A DNA stretch of 64,000 nt, from assembly GCA_015065425.1 (NCBI GenBank), contig SVQH01000002.1, forward strand, positions 1-64,000, in the 5' to 3' direction. Every line of letters starts with the position of its first letter. Positions within the stretch are counted from its first letter, which is position 1. The translations under genes were made by a program, and so were the position numbers. Of the stretch, positions 8,980 to 18,805 are shown one piece after another. Origin of the DNA: Oscillospiraceae bacterium (GTDB taxonomy: Bacteria > Bacillota > Clostridia > Oscillospirales > Acutalibacteraceae). The notes under the pieces were generated by a model. That model saw only the letters and a program-made list of their open reading frames with translations, was not told where the DNA came from and searched no databases.

Positions 8980-9005
8980 CCTTAACGCAATGAGGTTAAG
9001 GTTTT
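8980..9005. terminator. Terminator hairpin
   Basis: CCTTAAC (8980-8986) pairs with GTTAAGG (8995-9001). T-rich on both strands (A8 to the left, TTTTCTT to the right). Serves the minus-strand hydrolase gene ending at 9023. Confidence 0.7.
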
Positions 9006-9022
9006 CTTAATAATTTCATAAA

Positions 9023-10000
9023 TCATTCATTAAACAAGAAGTTTTCTATGGTGTCAAGGTACTCTTTTACGGTATTATCCACACTCATGTATATCTCATG
9101 CTTGCAATTTGTGAATTTTATGAGTTTTCCGTTTTTAACAAGCTTTATAAATTCATCTTCCTTGTCGGAAAATACCGATGAGTCCTCTTCAGGCTGACAC
9201 AACAGAACTTTTGCTTTTATCCTGCTGTTTCTTGCGGTATCAAGATTAAGCTTTGACACCCTTATTGCTTCACTTACCCAGCGGTAAGAGGGGGCAGAGG
9301 TCTGTATATATTGGTCAGCTTTTCTCTTTTCATGATAGTAACAGAATCTTTGTTCGCTGGTATCGTGACTTTCTTCATAAGTTCTTTCGGGATTGAAGGG
9401 TTTGTAGCCCATGACCTTGTTTTTTTCCTTGCCGAACATTATGAAGGTGCGTGCGGCAAATTTTGCAATTCCTTCGGGAATACCTGCCGTTCTTGCCTTT
9501 ATCATGGGTGCCGAGAGAATTGCTTTTTCAAAAACACCGGGGTGAGTCTGCAGATGCTGAACTGCTATAGCTCCTCCCATGGAATGAGAATAAAGATACA
9601 TGGGAAGACCGGGAGCTTCTTTCAGTACGACCTTTTTTACGAGGGACTGAAGGTCATTTATGTACTGGTCAAAGTTCTTTATATGGACTACCTGAAGGTC
9701 GTCATTGTGACGGTGGGAAAGACCGTGTCCTCTGTGATCAATAATAAAAACGTTCAGATTCATTCTCAGAAAATAATAGCACATTTCGCGGAATTTCTCT
9801 GCAGATTCCGTAAAACCGTGAGATATTGTCATATTTCCGACGGGCGAGGCTGCTTTATAAAAAACATAGTGTATTTTCTTCCCGTCAAGAGCTTCAAAAT
9901 AACCGTCCCGTGCACACTCACGAAGATAAGGCTCTACTGTTTCCTGCATGGAGCTTTTATAGTTTTCTTCACTTATGAAATAATCTCTGCTGACTGTCAT
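9023..10000 (-). CDS. Alpha/beta hydrolase, lysophospholipase/monoacylglycerol lipase-like
   Basis: 325 residues with the PldB/monoglyceride lipase layout: oxyanion motif SHGFTESAEKF (about residues 60-70), DHRGHGLSH, nucleophile elbow YSHSMGGA with the catalytic Ser, an acid candidate in QPEEDSSV and the catalytic His in CKHEIY. No signal peptide, so cytoplasmic or membrane-associated. Start at ATG 10000 (MTVSRDYF) because ACGGAG lies 11 bases upstream; a GTG four codons earlier overlaps that box. Single-gene transcript with its own terminator. Probably hydrolyses lysophospholipids or acylglycerols; exact substrate not determinable. Confidence 0.8.
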   Translation of the reverse strand: MTVSRDYFISEENYKSSMQETVEPYLRECARDGYFEALDGKKIHYVFYKAASPVGNMTISHGFTESAEKFREMCYYFLRMNLNVFIIDHRGHGLSHRHNDDLQVVHIKNFDQYINDLQSLVKKVVLKEAPGLPMYLYSHSMGGAIAVQHLQTHPGVFEKAILSAPMIKARTAGIPEGIAKFAARTFIMFGKEKNKVMGYKPFNPERTYEESHDTSEQRFCYYHEKRKADQYIQTSAPSYRWVSEAIRVSKLNLDTARNSRIKAKVLLCQPEEDSSVFSDKEDEFIKLVKNGKLIKFTNCKHEIYMSVDNTVKEYLDTIENFLFNE

Positions 10001-10082
10001 AGCTTTTATCACTCCGTCAAATTATCATTGTAATAATCATAGCATATAAATTTTTTCGGGTAAATATATTTTTTGTAATATG

Positions 10083-10111
10083 TTGCATTTTTTTATCTGC
10101 TTTGATATTAT
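10083..10111 (+). promoter_or_regulatory. Promoter of the acyltransferase-like/SGNH operon
   Basis: TTGCAT at 10083-10088 and TATTAT at 10106-10111, spacer 17. Confidence 0.6.
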
Positions 10112-10145
10112 ATAAAAGAAATAAAATGTAAAGCAGGTGTTTATT

Positions 10146-11066
10146 ATGGTTCATAACAGTGAATTTATTGCAAATTTTATGGATAAATATGCTTATCCCG
10201 CTGAAGCCATTGAAACTTTTACAAGAGTTCTTAAAAGACTTGACAGCGAAAAGGAATTCGGCGATAAGATGGATAAGCTCGTTGAAGGATATATGTGCCC
10301 CTGGGCTGACAATATGCAGGAGTACCTCAACGGTGTAGTTGAACTTTCAAAGGAATATGATGAAAATGAATGTACACTCGATTTTATTTTCCTTCTTCTG
10401 TGTGCTCCCATAGTTTATGACAGATATATGGAAAAAGGTCTTTCAGAACAGCTTTACTGGGACACAATGGCTGATATGAAATATAAGCTTATTGAGTGCA
10501 TCAAGTGTGAAGAGGTGCCCGGCACCTTCGTTGCAGGCTGGTATAACGGATTTTTCAGACTTGAAAGATTCTGCTACGGCAGATTCCAGTTTGAAGAGAC
10601 TGAGTATGATTTTGACTTCGATTTTGTCACAAAGGCAGGCTACCGTCTGACAAAAGGACAGAAGCTTATCGGCTTCCACATCCCCTCATCGGGTGTGCCC
10701 CTCACCGACGAAGTGAGACTTGACGCATATAAAAAGGCTTATGAAGTATATAAGCATCTTTTCCCCGACGGAATTATGTTCTTCTGGTGCGGTTCATGGC
10801 TTCTTTATCCGAGACACAAGGAATTTTTACCCGAAAAGAGCAATATCCTTAAGTTTATGAGTGACTTTGAGACTGTCTCCTGGTCAGAATCAGAGAATTT
10901 CCATGACGGCTGGAGAATTTTCGATAAAGATTCCGATCTTCCCGTGGATCAGCTTCCCACAAACACATCTTTGAGAAAAGCCTATGCCGATTGGTTCAAG
11001 GCAGGGAACAAGGGCGGCAGTGCCTGCGGTGTAATAGTGTTTGACGGAGAGAAAATACTCAGATAA
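10146..11066 (+). CDS. Acyltransferase-domain protein (GNAT-like, DUF5596-type)
   Basis: 306 residues, soluble, no signal peptide. Two-part layout: a helical N-terminal domain (residues 1-125) and a C-terminal alpha/beta domain (about 140-305) with GYRLTKGQKLIGFHIPSSG, FFWCGSWLLYP and SNILKFMSDFE. This matches my recollection of clostridial acyltransferase-domain proteins with a GNAT-like C-terminal domain; no acetyl-CoA P-loop can be pointed to with certainty. ATG 10146 follows an AGCAGGTG box. The next gene (SGNH hydrolase) starts 12 bases downstream, so the pair is an operon and may act on the same acyl ester (inference). Confidence 0.5.
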   Translation: MVHNSEFIANFMDKYAYPAEAIETFTRVLKRLDSEKEFGDKMDKLVEGYMCPWADNMQEYLNGVVELSKEYDENECTLDFIFLLLCAPIVYDRYMEKGLSEQLYWDTMADMKYKLIECIKCEEVPGTFVAGWYNGFFRLERFCYGRFQFEETEYDFDFDFVTKAGYRLTKGQKLIGFHIPSSGVPLTDEVRLDAYKKAYEVYKHLFPDGIMFFWCGSWLLYPRHKEFLPEKSNILKFMSDFETVSWSESENFHDGWRIFDKDSDLPVDQLPTNTSLRKAYADWFKAGNKGGSACGVIVFDGEKILR

Positions 11067-11078
11067 AGGAGAAAAGAT

Positions 11079-11702
11079 ATGAAAACCATAGTTTTTCAGG
11101 GCGACTCCATAACTGATGCAGGCAGAAACAGAAATAACGATAATGAAAGAGGTATAGGATATCCTACTCTTGTTGCTGCAGAACTGGGTTATAAATATCC
11201 GGGTGAATATGTTTTTATAAACGAAGGTGTTTCAGGCAACAGAATTGTTGACCTTTATGCCAGAATAAAGCGTGATATCATTCACCGCAGACCCGATTAT
11301 CTCACCATTCTTATAGGAATAAACGATGTATGGCATGAACTGAATGAAAGAAACGGTGTTGATAACAAAAAGTTCTTTAAGGTATACTGTGACCTTATTG
11401 AAGAGATAAAGGCTGTGCTTCCCGATATAAAGATATTTATTCTTGAGCCCTTTGTGCTCAGGGCTTCGGCTACAAGCAAAAACTGGGCTGTTTTCAGAAG
11501 GGAAACGGAAATGAGAGCCGCAAGTGCGAAAGCGGTTGCAGAAAAGTACGATCTTACATTTATTCCTCTTCAGGAAAAATTTGACGAAGCTGAAAAGAAG
11601 GCAGAGGCTTCTTACTGGCTTCTTGACGGTGTTCATCCCTCTGCCGCAGGACATGAATTAATCGCAAGAGAGGTTACGGCTGCTCTTGAAAAAAGTTTCT
11701 GA
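11079..11702 (+). CDS. SGNH/GDSL hydrolase
   Basis: 207 residues, cytoplasmic. SGNH blocks: I FQGDSITDAGRN (catalytic Ser), II NEGVSGNRIVDL (Gly), III LIGINDVWHEL (Asn) and V LDGVHPSAAGHELIA (Asp and His). An ideal AAAGGAG box precedes the ATG. It belongs to the family of small esterases that deacylate sugars or lipids; close relatives are carbohydrate acetylesterases and TAP-like thioesterases. Co-transcribed with the acyltransferase-like gene 12 bases upstream. Confidence 0.85.
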   Translation: MKTIVFQGDSITDAGRNRNNDNERGIGYPTLVAAELGYKYPGEYVFINEGVSGNRIVDLYARIKRDIIHRRPDYLTILIGINDVWHELNERNGVDNKKFFKVYCDLIEEIKAVLPDIKIFILEPFVLRASATSKNWAVFRRETEMRAASAKAVAEKYDLTFIPLQEKFDEAEKKAEASYWLLDGVHPSAAGHELIAREVTAALEKSF

Positions 11703-11745
11703 TAACCGTTTTTTCATTAATAAGGTTAAACAGAATTTATTTTTC

Positions 11746-11774
11746 TTGTAATTATATTTTTTTTGTGTTACTAT
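11746..11774 (+). promoter_or_regulatory. Promoter of the ceramidase-like gene
   Basis: TTGTAA at 11746-11751 and TACTAT at 11769-11774, spacer 17, 31 bases before the ATG. Confidence 0.5.
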
Positions 11775-11805
11775 ATATACCACTCAAAAAACGGAGGTAA
11801 ATATT

Positions 11806-13641
11806 ATGAAAAGATTTTTCAGTGCAGTCATTGCTGCTGTTCTTTGCATCTGTCTTATGATGCCCACGGTTGCCTTTGCTGCGGAAACAGAAGTAAATTA
11901 TGATTCTGTTGTTGATTATGTTGCTGCTTCCGAGAATGCTGAAGAAGCTCCCGCTGACGGTTTTGTTCAGCTTAAGATTTTCTTCGCAAAGCTTCTCAAC
12001 TTCCTCAGCAACCTTCTTATCAATGACATTGTAGGTACTTTCCTTAATATTATTATGCCCGATTCTGTGGCTGTACTTGATTATGAAAGCTTTGACCTCG
12101 ATGCTTATGAAGGCTTTTATGAAGGTATGGATGAATTCATCGATGAGCCTCAGGGGGATAAGGTATGGAGTCTCGGCTACGGCAAGGAAACCATCCTTCC
12201 CGCTGATTTCGGTGAAAAGTCCTATGCAAAGGGTGCTTACATCCCCTACATTTTCGGTAACGAAATGTATAAGGATGAAGAGGGTGAGTATGAAGACCTT
12301 ATGGCAAGAGCCATCGTAATGGAAGACGGCTCAGGCAGAGGTAAGGTAGTATTCATTGCTCTTGATGCAATGGGCTTTGCAAATGCCGATGTAAGACTTA
12401 TCCGTGAAGCACTCGCTGATATCGCAGAGGAAAACAACATTGTAAGCATCAATGTTTCCTGCACACACATCCATACAGGTATTGACTCACAGGGCGTATG
12501 GACCAACCCCGTAGGTGTTCTTCTCAACAATGCGGCAGGCAACGAAATAAAATACGGTGTTGACCGTACCTTCGTAGATGCTGTTGTTGCGGGTTCAAAG
12601 CAGGCTGTTACAGAAGCACTCGCTGATATGACAGAAGGCAAGCTTTACTATTCTTCTATAAACGGTGAAGACTATGTCCGTGACCGTACAGCTCCCATTT
12701 CACTTGATACAAATATTTACAAGCTTGAATTTGTTCCCTTTGATACAAATAAAACTCCCACCATCATCTCCACCTTCGGTTGCCATCCCGAATCTGCAAG
12801 CTATGACTGGTCAGACGACGGTTCAGGCGGACTGCTTCCCTTTGACAAGAAGTTCTCTGCTGACTTTATCTGGTACACAGAGAAGGTTATGAATGCTGCA
12901 GGCTATAACTTTATTTATATTCAGGGTAATGTTTCAACCGTTACATCTTCAAGAGGTAACACCGATGACGGTCTTGACGGAAATGCTCATTATTCAGCAG
13001 TCCGTTACGGCTATGAAATAGGTTACATTCTTCTCGGTATGAATCTCGGTAAGACTGACAGAAAAGCACTCAATGCTGCTACCGGTGATAAACTCGATGT
13101 TGAACTTTACAAGGGTAAGGAAGGCTACAGCGTATGGTATGAAGGTCTTCCCACTGTAAATGCAGTTGAGGTTGAGCCTGTTCTCAATATTAAGAATAAA
13201 CAGTTCTTTGTAAGAATTGAAAACAACATAATTGCTCTTCTCGGTAAAACCTCCGTTGCAGATAACCTTGTTCTCAAAGATGACAGCGGTAAGTATTACA
13301 CAGTTTCAGAAGTAGGCTATCTTGAAATTGGCGATGAAATGAAGGTGTATATGTCCCCCGGTGAGACCTTCGGTGAGCTTCTCTTCGGAGGAAACGGTGC
13401 TATAGGCTTCCCCATTCCCACAATAAGAGAATATACAGGTGAAGATATCATCATCATGGACCTTATGAATGACGCTGCAGGTTATGTTGCAAATGAAGCA
13501 AACTATGTAATGGCAGGTCTTCAGTATAACGAAGCAGAAGATGCTTATGACGACGACACATGGTGTCTCATTTCCTACGGAAAGAGTGCAGGTACAACCT
13601 TCATAAGCCACTTCTATGATGTATTTGACAGCGTAAAATAA
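11806..13641 (+). CDS. Secreted neutral ceramidase-like protein
   Basis: 611 residues with a classical signal peptide (FFSAVIAAVLCICLMMPTVA, cleavage near AFA-AE). Residues about 52-85 form a strongly amphipathic/hydrophobic stretch (QLKIFFAKLLNFLSNLLI), unusual before the enzyme domain and possibly a membrane-associating helix. The catalytic part has RAIVMEDGSGRGKVVFIALDAMG, the zinc-type motif NVSCTHIHTG and a second histidine in STFGCHPES, the layout of the neutral/alkaline ceramidase superfamily (THTHSG and AVHPTS in characterised enzymes). If active it would hydrolyse an amide or ester outside the cell, with ceramide as one candidate. Its own promoter and a strong terminator make it monocistronic. 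The superfamily assignment is fairly good, the substrate uncertain. Confidence 0.6.
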   Translation: MKRFFSAVIAAVLCICLMMPTVAFAAETEVNYDSVVDYVAASENAEEAPADGFVQLKIFFAKLLNFLSNLLINDIVGTFLNIIMPDSVAVLDYESFDLDAYEGFYEGMDEFIDEPQGDKVWSLGYGKETILPADFGEKSYAKGAYIPYIFGNEMYKDEEGEYEDLMARAIVMEDGSGRGKVVFIALDAMGFANADVRLIREALADIAEENNIVSINVSCTHIHTGIDSQGVWTNPVGVLLNNAAGNEIKYGVDRTFVDAVVAGSKQAVTEALADMTEGKLYYSSINGEDYVRDRTAPISLDTNIYKLEFVPFDTNKTPTIISTFGCHPESASYDWSDDGSGGLLPFDKKFSADFIWYTEKVMNAAGYNFIYIQGNVSTVTSSRGNTDDGLDGNAHYSAVRYGYEIGYILLGMNLGKTDRKALNAATGDKLDVELYKGKEGYSVWYEGLPTVNAVEVEPVLNIKNKQFFVRIENNIIALLGKTSVADNLVLKDDSGKYYTVSEVGYLEIGDEMKVYMSPGETFGELLFGGNGAIGFPIPTIREYTGEDIIIMDLMNDAAGYVANEANYVMAGLQYNEAEDAYDDDTWCLISYGKSAGTTFISHFYDVFDSVK

Positions 13642-13676
13642 ATTAAGTCTGCAAAAAAATAACCCCACAAAAACAA

Positions 13677-13710
13677 GGCTTAAGTTTACCGTAAGAAGTA
13701 AACTTAAGCC
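13677..13710. terminator. Bidirectional terminator, 13-bp perfect stem
   Basis: GGCTTAAGTTTAC (13677-13689) and GTAAACTTAAGCC (13698-13710), loop of 8. Lies between convergent genes and has T-rich flanks on both strands. Its arms resemble terminators at 27521 and 56841. Confidence 0.85.
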
Positions 13711-13741
13711 AATTTGTTTGTAAAATTCAATAAATTATAAT

Positions 13742-16700
13742 TTATTCTGTTCTTAAAGCTGCTACGGGGTCTTTTTTTGCGGCTTTCATGGCAGGAATAA
13801 GACCGCCTATCAGAGTTATTGCAATGCTTATGAGCATCAGCATAAGTGCGGATGTGAAGGGGAGCTGTGCATCGAGATTTTCTATGCCTGTTCTGGCTTC
13901 AATTATTGCGTTTATCGGTATTGTTCCGATAAGCGTTATTATTATGCCCAGAAGTCCCGAACACCAACCGATGATGAAGGTTTCAGCATTGAACACTTGT
14001 GAAATATTACGTTTTGAAGCACCGAGGGCACGCAGTATTCCTATTTCCTTGGTTCTTTCCATAACTGAAATGTGGGTGATTATTCCTATCATAATTCCCG
14101 ATACAAAAAGGGAAATGGCAACAAAAGCCACGAGGACATAGGAAATACCGTTGATTATGGAAGTGAGAGAAGAAGTAAGCATTGCGGCAAAGTCCTGATA
14201 TGTTATAGCTTGTTCTTCAGATACGTTTTCATTATAGTTTTTTATGCATTCAGCAAGTAAATCCTTGTCTTCAAAGCTGTCTGCATAAATGTTCACCGAC
14301 GATGGATAATCAGTATCTATATAACCGAAGGCATTGAGATTTTCTTCATAAGTAGAGCCCGTTATATATTGGTCATATACTGTAAGAAGTATTTTTTCAT
14401 CGGGGGAAGATGTAAGCCACTTGTCAAGTTCTTTTGCAAAATATGTGTCATTTGAAGCTATGTCTGAAATGTCAGAGCCGATGAAATCTTTTATCATGGA
14501 TTCAATATCAAGTCCTTCAAGAAGGGCTTCATAATTTCCCGACTGTATGTCCTTGAATTTTTCCATAAGTTCTCCGATGTTTTCAGGTGAAAACTCCGGA
14601 TACTGTTGGGAAAGATTTTCCATGAATTGCATAATTTCAATAAGCCTTGAAATATTTTCAACGGAAGAAGAGATATTTTCAAATATTCCCGAAATAAAAC
14701 CTATGGCTGATGATAAAAAGCCGTCATCCGTTGAAGGGTCGGGTGCTTCGGGCTCGGGGGTGCTTACGGGGCTTGTGGAGCTTTCTGCAGTGGTGCTAAC
14801 GGCGGGGGCAGTTGTTTCCGTTTCAGAATGTGAACCAAGGCCTGTAAGTGCTATCATTTTATATACGGATGCTTTTTCAGCTTCGCTGAGTTCTGAAAGA
14901 TAAGCCTTTGTTGCCGCTATTTTTGCCGCATCGTCAGGAATTTCAAACTTAAGCCCATTGAGTACATTAATGTCGGGGGAGGCTGTTTGTGCGGTGACTA
15001 CGGGGGTTCCGGTGCTTGAAGATATTATATATTCTCTTACTGCATGTGTATAAGCAACGGGTCCCGATATACTTGCACCTTCTGCACCCTCCCGTCTTTT
15101 TATGACACCCGATACAGTGAGGGACAGTGAGTTTGAAATGATGCTGTTCTCGTTTCCTTCTACAGTTTCAATGTAGGAGAAGGTTCCGTTTTCGTTCTGA
15201 ATATATCTGTTGCCCGGAGTCAGAAGATAAAACGTTTTTCCGCAGACATCAGCATAATCAAATACAAGGGGAGAAACTTCATTTCCTGCGGTGAACTCAG
15301 CGGCTATTTCATTATACTTTTTATTGGTGATAAGTCCCAGTGAGAACATTTCTTCAAGAGAAATGCTGTTATCTGAACCGAGTACTAACAGCACTTCTGT
15401 CATATCGGAAGGCCATTCTCCGTAGAGAAGGTCATAATTTTCTTTTATTTCAGAAGAAAAGAGTTCTCCCGAGGTACTCTCCGGCATAATATGAAAGTTT
15501 TCCGCTGTGTTCGAGGAAGGGGAAAAAATTGAAAAACTGCCTGAAAGAAGATTACTCAGAAAACTGCCGCCGGGGGAAGATGTTTCTTCAAGTTCGGGGG
15601 ATGAATCGGTATCAATGAGTGCCCCTTCGGTGTTATATGTGAAAATGTTAAATTTTATATCATAAGAGTATTCGACACCTTTTTCACCGAGATAGGCATG
15701 TATTTCGCTTGACGGGTCATCAAGGTATTTTTTGAATGAAGCAAGGTCATTTTCTTTTACAACATTGTTTATAATATTGCTGGTTCTGAGAGTTCGGAAG
15801 CCTGAATATATTCCGTTCCGTTCAACAGGTGCTTCGGTACTGTTTTCTTCTGAAGTATTTTCCGCACCGTCCTGTCGGTTTCCGTAGATAGATGAGGCGT
15901 CAATGGCTTCTCTGCTTATACTTATGGGGTATTGGGACATGGTGTCTTTTTGTATCCCGTCTATATAGGCTGTCATACCTGTGGAAATTGCAAGTATAAG
16001 CCCTATTCCCACTATTCCTATTGAACCTGCCATTGCAGTAAGAAGTGTTCTGCCTTTTTTTGTTTTCAGGTTATTAAAACTCAGCGAAAGAGCCGTCAGG
16101 AAGGACATTGATATTCTTTTTACCGCAGAAGGCTTTTTAATTTCACTTTCTGCATCGAAGGGATCGGTATCATTTATTATTATACCGTCAGAGAGTTTTA
16201 CTATTCTTGTTGAATACTGTTCGGCAAGTTCGGGATTATGTGTTACCATAATTACGAGCTTATCTTTTGCAATTTCCTTGAGCAGCTCCATTATCTGTAC
16301 ACTGGTGGCAGTATCAAGTGCTCCCGTAGGCTCGTCAGCAAGAAGTATTTCAGGGTCGTTTATAAGTGCTCTTGCTATGGCAACTCTCTGCATCTGACCG
16401 CCTGACATCTGATTTGGCTTTTTACGGATGTGTTCTTCAAGTCCGACCTTTTTCAATACTTCAACTGCCCGTTCTCTGCGTTCTTTTTTTGATACTCCTG
16501 CAAGTGTAAGAGCCATTTCAACATTTGCAAGGACACTCTGGTGCGGAATAAGATTATAGCTCTGAAAAATAAAACCTATGGAATGGTTCCTGTAGACATC
16601 CCAATCTTTGTCGCTGTATTGTTTTGTCGATACGCCATTTATTATAAGATCTCCCTGAGAATATCTGTCAAGACCGCCTATAATGTTAAGCATGGTGGTT

Positions 16701-16831
16701 TTTCCCGAACCGCTCTGTCCGAGAACTGACACGAATTCATTATCACGGAAACTGAGGTTTACTCCTTTTAATGCATCCTGCGTCAGATTATCTGTACGGT
16801 ATGTCTTAATTATGTTCTTTAACTGAAGCAT
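13742..16831 (-). CDS. ABC transporter ATPase-permease fusion (MacB/FtsX type)
   Basis: 1029 residues. Residues 1-225: ATPase with Walker A GQSGSGKT, signature MSGGQMQR, Walker B ILLADEPTG, H-loop VTHNPE, of the LolD/MacB (MJ0796) class. A linker leads to the first membrane helix near 265 (AMAGSIGIVGIGLILAIS), then a large extracytoplasmic domain (about 290-880) with a Ser/Thr/Pro-rich insert (TTAPAVSTTAESSTSPVSTP), and three C-terminal FtsX helices ending RTE. The ATG at 16831 has an AAAGGAG box. Such fusions dimerise as mechanotransmitters exporting lipids, peptides or lipoproteins rather than importing. No sensor kinase or regulator is adjacent. Substrate unknown. Confidence 0.85.
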   Translation of the reverse strand: MLQLKNIIKTYRTDNLTQDALKGVNLSFRDNEFVSVLGQSGSGKTTMLNIIGGLDRYSQGDLIINGVSTKQYSDKDWDVYRNHSIGFIFQSYNLIPHQSVLANVEMALTLAGVSKKERRERAVEVLKKVGLEEHIRKKPNQMSGGQMQRVAIARALINDPEILLADEPTGALDTATSVQIMELLKEIAKDKLVIMVTHNPELAEQYSTRIVKLSDGIIINDTDPFDAESEIKKPSAVKRISMSFLTALSLSFNNLKTKKGRTLLTAMAGSIGIVGIGLILAISTGMTAYIDGIQKDTMSQYPISISREAIDASSIYGNRQDGAENTSEENSTEAPVERNGIYSGFRTLRTSNIINNVVKENDLASFKKYLDDPSSEIHAYLGEKGVEYSYDIKFNIFTYNTEGALIDTDSSPELEETSSPGGSFLSNLLSGSFSIFSPSSNTAENFHIMPESTSGELFSSEIKENYDLLYGEWPSDMTEVLLVLGSDNSISLEEMFSLGLITNKKYNEIAAEFTAGNEVSPLVFDYADVCGKTFYLLTPGNRYIQNENGTFSYIETVEGNENSIISNSLSLTVSGVIKRREGAEGASISGPVAYTHAVREYIISSSTGTPVVTAQTASPDINVLNGLKFEIPDDAAKIAATKAYLSELSEAEKASVYKMIALTGLGSHSETETTAPAVSTTAESSTSPVSTPEPEAPDPSTDDGFLSSAIGFISGIFENISSSVENISRLIEIMQFMENLSQQYPEFSPENIGELMEKFKDIQSGNYEALLEGLDIESMIKDFIGSDISDIASNDTYFAKELDKWLTSSPDEKILLTVYDQYITGSTYEENLNAFGYIDTDYPSSVNIYADSFEDKDLLAECIKNYNENVSEEQAITYQDFAAMLTSSLTSIINGISYVLVAFVAISLFVSGIMIGIITHISVMERTKEIGILRALGASKRNISQVFNAETFIIGWCSGLLGIIITLIGTIPINAIIEARTGIENLDAQLPFTSALMLMLISIAITLIGGLIPAMKAAKKDPVAALRTE

Positions 16832-16949
16832 TCACTGAGAACTCCTTTTTTGATATAAAAGACAGTATAGCAGATTAAAGTAAATAAAAGAAAAACAATA
16901 GTTTAATAAAATAATAATAATATTCTTTTCTGAAAAATTATTGTAAGTA

Positions 16950-16977
16950 TTGCAAAACGGTTAATTTATGTTATCAT
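16950..16977 (+). promoter_or_regulatory. Promoter of the Nudix gene
   Basis: TTGCAA at 16950-16955 and TATCAT at 16972-16977, spacer 16. Confidence 0.5.
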
Positions 16978-17009
16978 TTTTACATCTGTATTTTTAAGGG
17001 AAGTGTATT

Positions 17010-17507
17010 ATGAATTATAACAAATCGCTTACGGCAACGGTTTATATTGTCAACAAAAACCGCGTGCTTTTGCATAAACACAAAAAATATAACACATGGT
17101 TCCCCGTGGGAGGACATCTTGAAAAGGATGAATTGCCACACGAAGCGGCAATAAGAGAGGCAAAAGAGGAATCGGGACTTGATATTGAAATTTTTGAAGA
17201 AAATCCCGTTTCCTTCAGCATCGGCCTTGTCAAAAAAGTTCCGTCCCCTCTTGCAGTGTATCACGAGGGTACTCCCGGAATTGAAGATTTTCTTGATTTT
17301 ATCTATGCCGCAGTACCGCGGGATACTGTAATTCATCCCGGTGACGGCGAAAGCCGTGAATTCCGTTGGTTCACCCTTCCCGAGCTTCTCGATGAAAACG
17401 AAAATATAAAAATACACATAAGAAACACAGCAATACACAGCCTATACTACATAAACAGACAAAAGGAAAGAAAATATTTCCCCGAAACTGAAAACGCAAT
17501 TCTGTAA
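17010..17507 (+). CDS. Nudix hydrolase
   Basis: 165 residues. The Nudix box is complete and in order: G-HLEKD-E-LPHEAAI-REAKEESGL (about residues 35-57), with the metal-binding REAKEE core. No extra domain, so a house-cleaning or nucleotide-sugar/CoA-type pyrophosphohydrolase; the substrate cannot be predicted from the box alone. ATG at 17010 follows GGGAAG. Stand-alone gene divergent from the MacB-type transporter. Confidence 0.9.
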   Translation: MNYNKSLTATVYIVNKNRVLLHKHKKYNTWFPVGGHLEKDELPHEAAIREAKEESGLDIEIFEENPVSFSIGLVKKVPSPLAVYHEGTPGIEDFLDFIYAAVPRDTVIHPGDGESREFRWFTLPELLDENENIKIHIRNTAIHSLYYINRQKERKYFPETENAIL

Positions 17508-17529
17508 AATCACCTGAAAGAGAAAAACA

Positions 17530-17562
17530 GCCCCGATTTTCGCACTCTGTACAAATCGGGGC
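17530..17562. terminator. Terminator between convergent genes
   Basis: GCCCCGATTT (17530-17539) and AAATCGGGGC (17553-17562). On the minus strand it is followed by TGTTTTT, so it best serves the DUF4143 ATPase gene; it may also stop Nudix transcription. Confidence 0.75.
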
Positions 17563-17588
17563 AGCTTCCCGTACATTCGGGGATTTTT

Positions 17589-18805
17589 TCAGTATTCATC
17601 GGACAACAAAAAGTCTGCTATGTGTATAGTTTTTATTCCCTTGTAATTTCCGCCTGCAAAACTGTCAGAAGTCAGAAAGAACTTAGGGTAATTGTCATTG
17701 ATTTTAAGAAGTCTGTTGTATTCGCGTTTTTCGGTTTCAGGGGAAGATATTTCTTTTGTCACCTGAATATATAGTTTTTCACCTCGTCTTGTGGCAATAA
17801 AATCTATTTCACCGTCTGAGGTCTTTCCGATTGATACCTCATAGTCTCTTCTGAGAAGTTCAAGATAAACTATATTCTCAAGCATAGCGGCAACTGATGT
17901 GTCACTGTAGCCGAGAACACTGTATTTGAAAGCACAGTCTGCAAGATAAAATTTTTCCTGCGTTTTTAAGAGTTCTTTTCCCTCTATATCGTACCGTGAG
18001 CATCTGTGGAGGATATATGCACTTTCAAGTTTTTCAAGATAACTGTAAACTGTTTCATTATCAATGGTACGGTGTACTGACTTTATATAGTCCGTTATTG
18101 ATTTCGCAGAAAAGGTTTTTCCTACATTGTCAAATACGAATTTTACTACTCTTTCAAGTTGGTCAACCTTGCGGACCTGATTTCTTTTTACAATATCTGA
18201 AAAAATAGTTGAATTATAAATATCACGGATTACGGTATATGCATTATCAATGGGATATTCCTGTAAATGAATGGAAGGAAAGCCGCCGTATTTTATATAA
18301 TTCAGAAGCTCTTTTCTATTAGCATCAAGTTCTCTGTACTGCTTTGTGAAAGTCAGATATTCTTTGAAAGAAAGGGTGAAAACACGGAAGGACACATACC
18401 GCCCCGTGAGGTAGGTTTCTATTTCAGAGGACATCATCCGTGAATTTGAACCTGTTACATATATATCCGTGTTGAAATCTGTGTTAAGGGAGTTGACTAT
18501 TTTTTCCCATGAATTGATTTCCTGTATTTCATCAAGGAAAAGATATGTTTTTTCAGTTTCCGACAGTTTTGATTTCAGAAGCTCATAAACCTGCTTCGGT
18601 GCCATATCCTCGTATTCCATTGAATCAAATCTCAGGCTGACTATTCTGTTATCCGATATGCCTTTTTTTTCAGCTCGTCCATAATCATTCCCATTATGGT
18701 AGATTTTCCCGAACGCCGCACCCCTGTAATAACCTTTACAAATGGTGTATCGGTAAAAGCCATTATTTTTTTACATAATTCTCTCTGAATATCAAAAATA
18801 TTCAC
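17589..18805 (-). pseudogene. DUF4143 AAA ATPase, frameshifted in an A8 tract
   Basis: Two frames together make one complete DUF4143-type ATPase of about 405 residues. The first frame (GTG at 18805) gives NIFDIQRELCKKIMAF and Walker A ITGVRRSGKSTIM, then stops soon after ELKKKAYRITE. The rest continues in another frame from ISDNRIVSLRFDSMEYEDM through Walker B YLFLDEIQEI, sensor VTGSNSRMMSSEI and the C-terminal nuclease-like DUF4143 part (IDFIATRRGEKLYIQVTKE). The join is an A8 run (T8 at 18663-18670 on the plus strand); one additional A would restore the frame. It could be a true pseudogene, phase variation or an assembly error. The 17589-18620 part alone lacks the P-loop. An intact relative lies at 30358-31611. 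Confidence 0.85.

Noticed and set aside
9311..10033. 240-codon plus-strand frame
   Set aside because: Lies antisense to the alpha/beta hydrolase gene, whose motifs are clear; Cys/Phe-rich shadow translation.
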